Shown: positions 28,301 to 34,560 of the stretch, one piece after another | Layout: the number at the start of each line of letters is the position of its first letter | How positions within the stretch are numbered: the first letter of the stretch is position 1 | Assembly: GCA_035934555.1 (NCBI GenBank) | Contig: DASYXT010000002.1 | Location: 124,001 to 188,000, forward strand | Length of the DNA: 64,000 nt | Direction: 5' to 3' | Source of the DNA: DASYXT01 sp035934555 | Lineage (GTDB): Bacteria > Verrucomicrobiota > Verrucomicrobiia > Limisphaerales > UBA8199 | Notes under the pieces: model-generated | What the model was told of the DNA's origin: nothing | Seen by the model: the letters and a program-made list of their open reading frames with translations, nothing else | Database searches by the model: none | Position numbers and translations under genes: made by a program

Positions 28301-29834
28301 GGAGCGAACCGAGACTAAACGCGCCGCTGCCTGTGCGGGAATTATATTGTACGAGGGGAAATTGGCCGGTGGAAAAATTAAAGCCCGCTATGCTGATACT
28401 GACCGGTCCCTCGACGGCCAGAGTGGTGGCATACAGTGGCGCGGTGGATTGGCCGCCAAGGCCGGCGAAGTCGATGGTTAATCCGCCGCCGGCGGGGGCG
28501 AGGGAAAGCGCTGGCACGGTGAGCTGCGCGTTGGCCGACGTAAGGGCCACACCGAACGCCGCGCCAGCGGCGACGGAGCACGCCGGCGAGGCAAACGTCG
28601 CCGGGGCACTTATCATCAGCGTGCCGTTGCTGACGGCCGTCGAGCCGGAATAATACAAGTTTCCGGAAAGGGTCAGCGTGCCACTGCCGAGCTTGGTGAG
28701 ACCGCCACCTCCATTGAGCAGCGGCTGGCTAATGGTGACATTGTTGCCTTCGGTGTTTATGTTCGCGCCGCCAGATTGCACGGTGACGCCGCCATTCACG
28801 CCGTACAAAAGATTCGCCGCGCCCGCACTGGCGTGCAGTGTGCCGCCATTGAAATTGAAAACACCGTTGCCGCCATTATCGGTGATGACCGTCGCAAAGA
28901 GGTCGCCGCCGTTCAGGTTGAATGTGCCGTTGGCGCTGGGGTTTTGCGTCAGATGCACCACGCCAAAGATGTCCTTGCCGCCGGTTAGAGTCCAGGTGCC
29001 GACCGCACTTTCCGCAATCCAGGTTTGGGTTGCGGTATTGGTGACGATGCCGCCGCTTTGGTTGACCACGCCGGTGCTGGGGCTGGTGGCCAGAGTGATA
29101 TTGCCGTTATTGCCTGGCACCAGGGTGATTGTTCCGCCGGACATTTCCAGGTCGCCATTGCCGCCGAACCGGCCGACGGCAAGCCAACTGCCCAGGTTCA
29201 TCGAGCCGCTCCTCATAAGCAGGGTGCCGCTGCCGCCGCTGCCGCCGTTGTGGCCTTCGCCGAGCCAGAATTCTGCGCCGATCGCGGTATTGATAGTGCC
29301 GCCGTTCATTCGCAGGATGCCGCTCGGGCTTGAGCCAAAATCGCCGTCACCCATGCAAAAGGGTTTCTGAGCGACATTAAACGTTCCTCCGTCAATCTCC
29401 AGCACCCCAGCGCCATATTCGCCGATGTGTGCTTGCGACGCGCAGTTGACCACGCCGTTGCTTAAGATGTAGTAACCGGCGCTTCCGGCGCTGTCCGCGA
29501 GACGAAACCAGCCGCCGATATTGTTTGTGGAACCGGTTTGGAGAAAGGCGCCCGAGGCATTGGCGCCATCACCGGCGCGGATGTCCCACGGATTCCAAGC
29601 CGGATCGCCGGGCGCGATGAGCACCAGGTTGTTGGAGCCGCTGTCATTGATGGCATTTTGGGTCGCCGATGGTCCGGCCGTGGGCACGACTCCCTGGCTC
29701 CAGGATGCCGGGTTGTTGAAATCGCTGGTGCCGCCCTGCCAATAGGAATCGGCCTCGGCGCGTGGAACCAGGACCAGTCCAAGGGCGACAAAAACCAAAG
29801 CTGGAATAAGGGATTCGAGGTTGTGCGTTTTCAT
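25332..29834 (-). CDS. secreted PATR-repeat / GH2 glycosidase / jelly-roll-like / PA14 protein
   Basis: 1500 residues. A signal peptide (1-28) is followed by autotransporter-type strand repeats (about 30-530, for example LTKLGSGTLTLSGNLYYSGS), then a full GH2 enzyme (about 535-1115). Its acid/base residue is E955 in DIFNEAQGE and its nucleophile E1024 in VVCGEFGGVSL, both intact. Then come the module shared with the other GH2 protein and the GtaA-like protein (about 1120-1275, YHDEDVAIYINGVLA and CYQTVGGQFIDVGI), a PA14 domain (about 1281-1430, with TTADGCRLWVDGQLLIDKWH) and a short tail ending in YYRALPGPGL. The GH2 part is close in sequence to that of the gene at 4025. A 20-bp operator candidate lies upstream. 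The role is extracellular polysaccharide breakdown; the substrate is unknown. Confidence 0.92.
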   Translation of the reverse strand: MKTHNLESLIPALVFVALGLVLVPRAEADSYWQGGTSDFNNPASWSQGVVPTAGPSATQNAINDSGSNNLVLIAPGDPAWNPWDIRAGDGANASGAFLQTGSTNNIGGWFRLADSAGSAGYYILSNGVVNCASQAHIGEYGAGVLEIDGGTFNVAQKPFCMGDGDFGSSPSGILRMNGGTINTAIGAEFWLGEGHNGGSGGSGTLLMRSGSMNLGSWLAVGRFGGNGDLEMSGGTITLVPGNNGNITLATSPSTGVVNQSGGIVTNTATQTWIAESAVGTWTLTGGKDIFGVVHLTQNPSANGTFNLNGGDLFATVITDNGGNGVFNFNGGTLHASAGAANLLYGVNGGVTVQSGGANINTEGNNVTISQPLLNGGGGLTKLGSGTLTLSGNLYYSGSTAVSNGTLMISAPATFASPACSVAAGAAFGVALTSANAQLTVPALSLAPAGGGLTIDFAGLGGQSTAPLYATTLAVEGPVSISIAGFNFSTGQFPLVQYNSRTGSGAFSLGSLPMGMVAQLVTNAPNKSIDLLIITPPYTLPWQPKQAPLMTDWAQQVNPTNVLAEYPRPQMVRSNWLNLNGVWQFQPGVTNEPVPTGHNLSGVILVPFPMESALSGVMQYHAFSWYRQSFTVPAGWSGQRIILHLDAVNWLSQVYLNGQSVGIHKGGYDPFSYDITPYLTNGGPQELIVRVYSPEDSGGEPRGKQTLYPGGIMYTPSSGIWQPVWLEPVPSTSIGTIHLVPDIDNNRLLVNVAGSGAANGFRVSAIAYDGTNQVASANGLPGNNFYLNIPTPKLWSPTNPFLYNLQVSLLTNSTTVDSVASYFGMRKISLGTNNGFIKIYLNNQFTFEFGPLDQGFWPDGIYTAPTDLALKSDIEIDKALGFNLIRKHIKVERQRWYYWADTLGILVWQDMPSCNSYTGNPSPPAVDPLDFIGELTAMVTNHWNSPAIIMWDIFNEAQGEAGSGNGVGQTNTAYLVSLVKTIDPSRLVNQASGGNYVGAGDVLDEHSYTPPGVPSSSSQAVVCGEFGGVSLFITNHTWSATETGEGSASSPADLLRQFEGFCGMLSGFIANNGLSAAVYTQITDVETELNGLKTYDRKVLKPDLRSMQTAINALQGQYSNVVVVPTSQTVPQSWLYTTTTPANNWYATTFDASGWSTGLAGFGTPDPGVTPNTPWTTTGYIYLRRTFNPGALTAEQLSNLVFNVYHDEDVAIYINGVLAASAPGYSTAYVPLAMTPEGRAAIIPNSSNVMAVSCYQTVGGQFIDVGINLVTVVVPPPPIFIPNWPENGTGLTAEYFRGTNLSNLAFVRTDTNVDFSWSGASPAPGLSTNEFSVSWAGKIQPRYSEGYTFHLTTADGCRLWVDGQLLIDKWHNDTNTDTTGSIALIGGQQYNLVINYYDDTEPASAVLEWESASQTREVVPQGVLFPATAAFASPAIVAGTFQSLIAGGLGQEYSLYATTNLGAAWQLLLTTNPAAMPFLFIDPASTNYMERYYRALPGPGL

Positions 29835-29968
29835 TTATCGTGGGACCAACCGAAGCCCGCAGCCAAACCGAATAAAAAATCTGGAGCAGGAGATCACGCT
29901 CTGGGGCTGAGGTTTCAAAACGATGCTGCGGACACCCATCAGATTAGCATGACCGTCCCCGAACGTCG

Positions 29969-29988
29969 TGTGGCATGAATTGGCCACG
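29969..29988 (-). promoter_or_regulatory. 20-bp operator candidate upstream of the PATR-GH2-PA14 gene
   Basis: TGTGGCATGAATTGGCCACG on the plus strand, 134 bp before the minus-strand ATG at 29834. It matches the copies at 15216, 15286 and 17994 apart from the last base. Orientation relative to the gene is the same. Confidence 0.7.
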
Positions 29989-30084
29989 CGCCAGGTGGGG
30001 TAGGTGGCGAGCGCGTTAGAAACTATTGCGAAATTTTTTGCAGGCATGGCGCATATCAATCGAAATGCTAGATTGGCTCTAAAT

Positions 30085-30879
30085 ATGAAGCGGGGCATTA
30101 AACAAAAATGTTGGGCAGCGACTTTGGCGGCCGTATTCGTCTTTCCCGCGTGGCGAGCCGCGTTCGGACAAGAGGTTATGCCAGAACCGGCGCCACGCGC
30201 GGAGGCCTCAGCCGTGCCGACGCTCACCGTCACTGGCCACGGAGAAGTGAACGCCAAACCTGACAAGGCCACCGTCGGGCTTGCGGTGGAAGGGCAGGCC
30301 GATACCGCGAGTGCGGCGCAACAAACTGTAAACGCTGCCATGCAGAAGGTCCTCGCGGCGATCCAGAAGGCCGGCATTCCGGAGCGCAGCATCCAGACTT
30401 CCGGGCTCAATCTTTCACCCATCTATGCTTCCCAGAAACCAGGGCAGGAGTCTGAGCCGCCCCGCACGGTTGGGTATCGGGCCTCGAACACGATCCAGGT
30501 CGAGGCAACGGACCTGCCATTAGTGGGTCAGATCATCGATGCTGCCACAAGCGCGGGCGCCAATCGCGTCGAGGGGATTTCTTTCGGCTTGGACAACGAT
30601 CTGAAGTATCGGACCGAGGCGCTTCGGGCGGCGGCAGCCGAAGCCAGGGCGAAGGCCGCCACCTTGGCGGACGCGCTGGGGTTGAAATTGGTTTCGGTCC
30701 GGAGCGTCAGCCAGGTGGCGATGAATCCTCCGCGACCGCTGTATGCGTATGCCAGTCTCGGGCGAGCAGCCATGGCGGCCACCGCCGTCGAGCCGGGCCA
30801 AATCAAAGTCGAAGCCTCGGTAACGGTCGAATATCAGATTGAACCGGCCGGTGCGGGCAAAAAGGCACCGGGACACTAG
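30085..30879 (+). CDS. SIMPL-domain (DUF541) exported protein
   Basis: 264 residues. A signal peptide (MKRGIKQKCWAATLAAVF... to FGQ) is followed by the SIMPL domain: TLTVTGHGEVNAKPDKATVGLAVEGQ, IQTSGLNLSPIY, YRASNTIQVEATDL, GANRVEGISFGL, AAAEARAKAATLADALGLKL and a final beta strand VEASVTVEYQI. Family members are periplasmic or outer-membrane proteins linked to oxidative or membrane stress. ATG at 30085 is chosen because the signal peptide begins there. It stands alone between divergent promoters and a tRNA gene. Confidence 0.9.
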   Translation: MKRGIKQKCWAATLAAVFVFPAWRAAFGQEVMPEPAPRAEASAVPTLTVTGHGEVNAKPDKATVGLAVEGQADTASAAQQTVNAAMQKVLAAIQKAGIPERSIQTSGLNLSPIYASQKPGQESEPPRTVGYRASNTIQVEATDLPLVGQIIDAATSAGANRVEGISFGLDNDLKYRTEALRAAAAEARAKAATLADALGLKLVSVRSVSQVAMNPPRPLYAYASLGRAAMAATAVEPGQIKVEASVTVEYQIEPAGAGKKAPGH

Positions 30880-30959
30880 AGCGACGTGATTGGGGTTAAT
30901 CGGGTTGAGCCTCCAGGGCCGGGCCGCCGCCCTGAGAATCCACCAAGCCAAGTTTTTTT

Positions 30960-30989
30960 CCTTCTGGTTTGGCCGGCCAAACCAGAAGG
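30960..30989. repeat. 30-bp perfect palindrome between the SIMPL gene and tRNA-Ser
   Basis: CCTTCTGGTTTGGCC is followed directly by its reverse complement, with no loop. A run of seven T precedes it on the plus strand, but no T run follows on either strand, so it is not a standard terminator. Function unknown. Confidence 0.8.
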
Positions 30990-31107
30990 CGCAGAACCAT
31001 TTCCAAACACTGAACCGGGCCTGTCGGTTTATTTTGACTTTGCCAAAGAAATGGTCGCTGTTAACGTATGGCAGCAAATGGCGCACGTTTGCTTGTCATA
31101 AACGGCG

Positions 31108-31197
31108 GGAAGGGTGGCTGAGTGGTTAAAGGCACCTGACTCGAAATCAGGCGTAGGCGTAAGCCTACCGGAGGTTCGAATCCTCTCCCTTCCGCCA
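31108..31197 (+). tRNA. tRNA-Ser (anticodon CGA)
   Basis: Type II tRNA. The acceptor GGAAGGG pairs with CCCTTCC; discriminator G, encoded CCA at 31195-31197. The anticodon stem CCTGA/TCAGG encloses CTCGAAA, giving CGA. The long variable arm GTAGGC-GTAA-GCCTAC is the serine hallmark. T arm GGAGG-TTCGAAT-CCTCT. Confidence 0.96.
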
Positions 31198-31328
31198 ATC
31201 GAGGTTTTAAGCCGAAGTGCCGAGCTGAGTCCAGGTTATCCAAACGCAGACATCATTCGTTGGCCTCCGTTTGTGTGTAAACCTGCTGGGAACGTGACAG
31301 CTTCTCCCCGCCACTCTATTGTCGGTCC

Positions 31329-32675
31329 ATGCGACTCTCATTCCAGGTATTTCCTGCTCGCTCATTGGCCGATGCGCTGAAACTTCTCGTTCCTGTCTCC
31401 CTCACCGCTAGTTGGATGCTGACTCAGGCTCCGGCTCAGGTTCCCGAGCCGGCTGAGCCTGTGCAGTGGGTGTTTCTAAACACCGGTGCGGTGCGTGACA
31501 AGGTCAAAGGATTTACCAAGGAAGAGCTCGCCAAAATGCAGGCGGCCCACGTCGGCAACTTTGGGAACTTGTTCAACCAGGGCAAACTGTTCGCCGCCGG
31601 TCCGCTCGGCGATAACGGCCGGATTCGCGGCATTGTCATTCTGGCTGACCCAAACCCAGCGAACGCCCGGGCGTGTTTCAACGCCGACCCGTTCGTTCAA
31701 AACGGCATATTGGATGCCGAAATGCATCCCTGGCGCGTGGACATCATGAAGTTCGCAGCCCCCAGGATGCCATTTCAAATCACCCAGCACACCCTGGTGA
31801 TCGTGAAGAAAGGCAAGAACTGGGGTGGGGCCAAGCTCAACCTCAAGGACAATGCCATGCTCCAACTGTTCCCTTCGTTGCAGCCCCAGGCCCACTCGGG
31901 CGAGTTGGCCATTTCGGGTCCGTTCCTGGACGACGGCGATAAGCTCGGCGTGTTGCTGTTTTATTCGACCAACCGCGCGCAGATTCGGGCCGAGCTCGAT
32001 AGCGAGCCGGCCCTATCCGAGGGGCGCGTCGAGGTCGAGCTGCATCCGCAATACCTTGGCGCCGGCACGTTCCGAGCGCCGGGCACAAGCAACGCGCCCC
32101 CACCGCCCGGCAACCAGACCCGGCTCTTCGATGGCGAGCATTTCACCGGTTGGCAAGGCGACACCGAGGGCACATGGCGCATTGACTCCGGCGCGCTGGT
32201 GGGCGGCAGCCTCGCTCGCACCGTCCCGCACAACGAATTTCTGTGCACGACCCGGCAGTTCACCAATTTCGATTTGCGCCTCCAGGTAAAGCTGGCCGGA
32301 ACGGGGTTCGTCAACGGCGGCATCCAGCTTCGCAGTCAACGCTGCAAGGACCCCGCATACGAAATGACCGGTTACCAGGCCGACATGGGCGAGGGCTACT
32401 GGGGCAGCCTCTATGACGAATCGCGTCGCGACAAAACCCTCGCCCACACTCATGCAGCGGTCATTCGGCGCATCCTCAAGCCTAACGACTGGAATGATTA
32501 TGTCGTCCGCTGCGAAGGCCCGCACATTCGCCTGTGGCTCAACGGGGTGTTGACGGTGGATTACACCGAGGACGACAACTCGATCCCGTTGACCGGGTTT
32601 ATTGGGCTGCAAATTCATGGCGGCGGCAAAGCGGAGGCTTCTTATCGGGACATCCGACTGGAGGAACTGCCGTGA
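31329..32675 (+). CDS. exported protein with YCII-like domain(s) and a DUF1080 (3-keto-disaccharide hydrolase-type) domain
   Basis: 448 residues with a signal-like N-terminus. Residues about 38-135 resemble a YCII domain (VQWVFLNTGAV...MQAAHVGNFGNLFNQGKLFAAGPLGD) and a second weaker copy may follow. The C-terminal half (about 260-448) is a DUF1080 jelly-roll: RLFDGEHFTGWQG, GGIQLRSQ, YEMTGYQADMG, NDWNDYVVRCEGPHIRLWLNG and GFIGLQIHGGG. DUF1080 proteins are abundant in this phylum and act on or bind extracellular sugars; some cleave 3-keto-disaccharides. The combination with YCII is unusual but the reading frame is continuous. Confidence 0.88.
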   Translation: MRLSFQVFPARSLADALKLLVPVSLTASWMLTQAPAQVPEPAEPVQWVFLNTGAVRDKVKGFTKEELAKMQAAHVGNFGNLFNQGKLFAAGPLGDNGRIRGIVILADPNPANARACFNADPFVQNGILDAEMHPWRVDIMKFAAPRMPFQITQHTLVIVKKGKNWGGAKLNLKDNAMLQLFPSLQPQAHSGELAISGPFLDDGDKLGVLLFYSTNRAQIRAELDSEPALSEGRVEVELHPQYLGAGTFRAPGTSNAPPPPGNQTRLFDGEHFTGWQGDTEGTWRIDSGALVGGSLARTVPHNEFLCTTRQFTNFDLRLQVKLAGTGFVNGGIQLRSQRCKDPAYEMTGYQADMGEGYWGSLYDESRRDKTLAHTHAAVIRRILKPNDWNDYVVRCEGPHIRLWLNGVLTVDYTEDDNSIPLTGFIGLQIHGGGKAEASYRDIRLEELP

Positions 32676-32842
32676 AGAAACAGTAGGTGCGAGCTGCGAC
32701 TCATCCAGCCATTGGGCTGGCCACTGCCACCAAAATGGGTCGCAACGCGGAGCGGCAAATGCGATGTGGAAAACCAGAGATAGCCGAAAAAACACAAATA
32801 GAGAAACAAGAGAATGAATGCTCGCATGCGTAGCGTTTTCAT
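32673..32842 (-). pseudogene. truncated remnant of a DUF1648-type membrane protein
   Basis: The minus strand reads MRAFILLFLYLCFFGYLWFS, then LPLRVATHFGGSGQPNGWMSRSS and LLF, the recognisable N-terminus of DUF1648 proteins (usual text LP.RVA.HF...GQPNGWMSR). The reading then runs straight into the reversed 3' end of the DUF1080 gene and stops. The remaining membrane spans of the family are absent. I read it as a gene cut off by a deletion or rearrangement. Confidence 0.6.
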
Positions 32843-33000
32843 GGGATGCGCAGTTCAACAGCTTCCAACGTTCACTCTGCGCTCAGCCTATCCCATTCCC
32901 GACAAGCACACGACTACAAACCGGAAGCAGCTTTGGACAGCCTTCCGCGCCGCACCGACGCCGAATGCCCGCCGCAGATGCTGTTGTTGCTTGCGCCCGC

Positions 33001-33435
33001 TTACGGACGCGCCTTGCGCAACTCCGCCATCCTTGTCTTCACCAGCTTGGTCACCAGCGCCGCCGATGGCGGTTTCTTCGCAGCAAATTGGACCGTGCCC
33101 TTGGAAATCTTGTAATCTTTCAGCTCAGCCGCGTGCACGCGGATGGCGCTGGCGCCCGGGAAAAAACTGCAGTGGTCCTTGAAAGCGGCAAACCAGACCA
33201 GGGGCCGGCCATCGAGCCGGAATGCCGGGATTCGGTAACTGATGCCCAGTGTGGCCCCCGGTGCGGCGGCGGCAATCGCTCGCTGCAATTTCTTAAGCCC
33301 GGCGCGCGCGTCGGCTGGCAGCGAAGCAATATACGCCCGCGCCGCCGCCGCCTCGCTCTGCCCGGCCAGGCTCTTTTTCTTTGGCATACGTTTCAAAGGG
33401 TGGCTCTGCCCGGCCTTGCTCTTCTTAGTCGGCAT
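33001..33435 (-). CDS. DUF1801-family protein (YdhG-like)
   Basis: 144 residues. The core is typical of DUF1801: YIASLPADARAGLKKLQRAI, GATLGISYRIPAFRLDGRPLVWFAAFKDHCSFFPG, then YKISKGTVQFAAKKPPS and LVTKLVKTRMAEL. Related YdhG-like proteins are described as iron chaperones, but most members are uncharacterised. The N-terminus holds a small tandem duplication (MPTKKSKAGQS and MPKKKSLAGQS) in protein and DNA, so ATG 33435 and ATG 33387 are both possible starts. Confidence 0.82.
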   Translation of the reverse strand: MPTKKSKAGQSHPLKRMPKKKSLAGQSEAAAARAYIASLPADARAGLKKLQRAIAAAAPGATLGISYRIPAFRLDGRPLVWFAAFKDHCSFFPGASAIRVHAAELKDYKISKGTVQFAAKKPPSAALVTKLVKTRMAELRKARP

Positions 33436-33528
33436 AGGTTTAATGGACTGGTCGTTCTTCAGGTGGCGGCTGCATTGCTTGCCAAGGGGGACGGGCGAGA
33501 CCATTTCGACCCCGCCGTCTGTACAAAT

Positions 33529-34101
33529 TCAGACCCGTAGTGACCCGCGGAATCCCCTGCCGCTATAATAAGACTCCGCACCGTTGTGATAAAAGAACAC
33601 ACGACCGAATCGGCGGTCTCCAAACAGAGCGCCGCCGAGCTTTCTCATCTCGGGAGGCGTTCGCACCCAACTCGACGATTTCGTATCGTAATTCCCCAGC
33701 TTTTGCAGCTCTTCATATTGTTTCTCCGTCAAAAGCTCAATCCCCATCGCCGCTGCCATATCCATAGCGCTACTTTTCGGTTTGTGCTCTTTCCGGGCAT
33801 CCAGCGCTTCACGGTCGTAACAAAGGCTCGTGCGGCCTTTGGGACTTTCCGCTGAACAATCAAAAAAAATGTATTCGCCCGTCCTTTTGTCGAGCCCAAC
33901 AACATCCGGTTCGCCGCCGGTTCTTTCCATCTCGTTGAGCGACCACAGCTTCTCGGCGTTGGCTTCCAGCCGGGTTCGCACTTTGGCCCATGTAAGACCT
34001 TTGTGTCGGCTCATGTTTTTCTCAAAACGCGTTTCCATCGTGCTGAGTAGCTCGTCGCGTTGTTCCGGTGGCAGCCCCTCTTTTGTTCTCACGTCTTTCA
34101 T
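33529..34101 (-). CDS. DUF4256-family protein
   Basis: 190 residues beginning MKDVRTKEGLPPEQRDELLSTM. Features usual for this family are present: LEANAEKLWSLNEMERTGGEPDVVG, YIFFDCSAESPKGRTSLCYDREALD, a mid-region with AMDMAAAMGIELLTEKQYEELQ, and SSWVRTPPEMRKLGGALFGDRRFGRVFFYHNGAESYY. Function is unknown. The upstream in-frame extension to 34317 lacks family similarity and is rejected. It is the last host gene before the prophage late operon. Confidence 0.82.
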   Translation of the reverse strand: MKDVRTKEGLPPEQRDELLSTMETRFEKNMSRHKGLTWAKVRTRLEANAEKLWSLNEMERTGGEPDVVGLDKRTGEYIFFDCSAESPKGRTSLCYDREALDARKEHKPKSSAMDMAAAMGIELLTEKQYEELQKLGNYDTKSSSWVRTPPEMRKLGGALFGDRRFGRVFFYHNGAESYYSGRGFRGSLRV

Positions 34102-34560
34102 ATCCGTAATGATCAGAGAACGATTTTGGCGAGATGCGCACAAAGAGGCAAGGCGAAGGCTGTGTTGGCGTCGGCATTTCCGCAGGGAATGATGGGCCGC
34201 ATATTTGCCAATGATGTGTCCCAATATGGTTTTTCCCTTCGTTTCCCGTGTCGCTCCATTCGTGTGGACATAAGACGGATATTTTCGATAAAACACGCGT
34301 GTTTCGTGGGGAAACACTCATTGTTGAGGGTTTGTGGTAAAGCCGCGCCACGTTTTAGACAAATTTGAATAGGTTTTAGAAACCTACCCCCCCCCAACCC
34401 TCGGCTCAAGCCTCCATTAAGCCTCTTTCCCTCCCCCTTTAAACAGGGGTTGGATGGCGGTTCACCGCGAACCTTCCACCCAACCAATTCCCGCCCTAGA
34501 GTCAGACGAGCGCGGTAGCGTTCTGACCGGAGCAGGCAAAGAGAACGGGGGGGGGTGGCA
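34102..34560. other. intergenic stretch at the left prophage boundary
   Basis: No gene is supported. It contains a C-rich run near 34388-34396, a low-complexity pyrimidine-rich segment, and a palindrome at 34501-34527 whose outer arms are GTCAGA and TCTGAC. A G-rich run lies at 34547-34556. The prophage end should fall here or close by, but I could not find a convincing attachment site or terminal repeat. Confidence 0.5.
34501..34527. repeat. intergenic palindrome, REP-like
   Basis: GTCAGA (34501-34506) and TCTGAC (34522-34527) frame CGAGCGCGGTAGCG, which itself can partly pair. It lies 34 bp beyond the stop of the tail tip gene and could end leftward late transcription or be a dispersed repeat. 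Confidence 0.5.

Noticed and set aside
30960..30989. Rho-independent terminator after the SIMPL gene
   Set aside because: The palindrome is perfect but no T tract follows on either strand; the T run lies before it on the plus strand.
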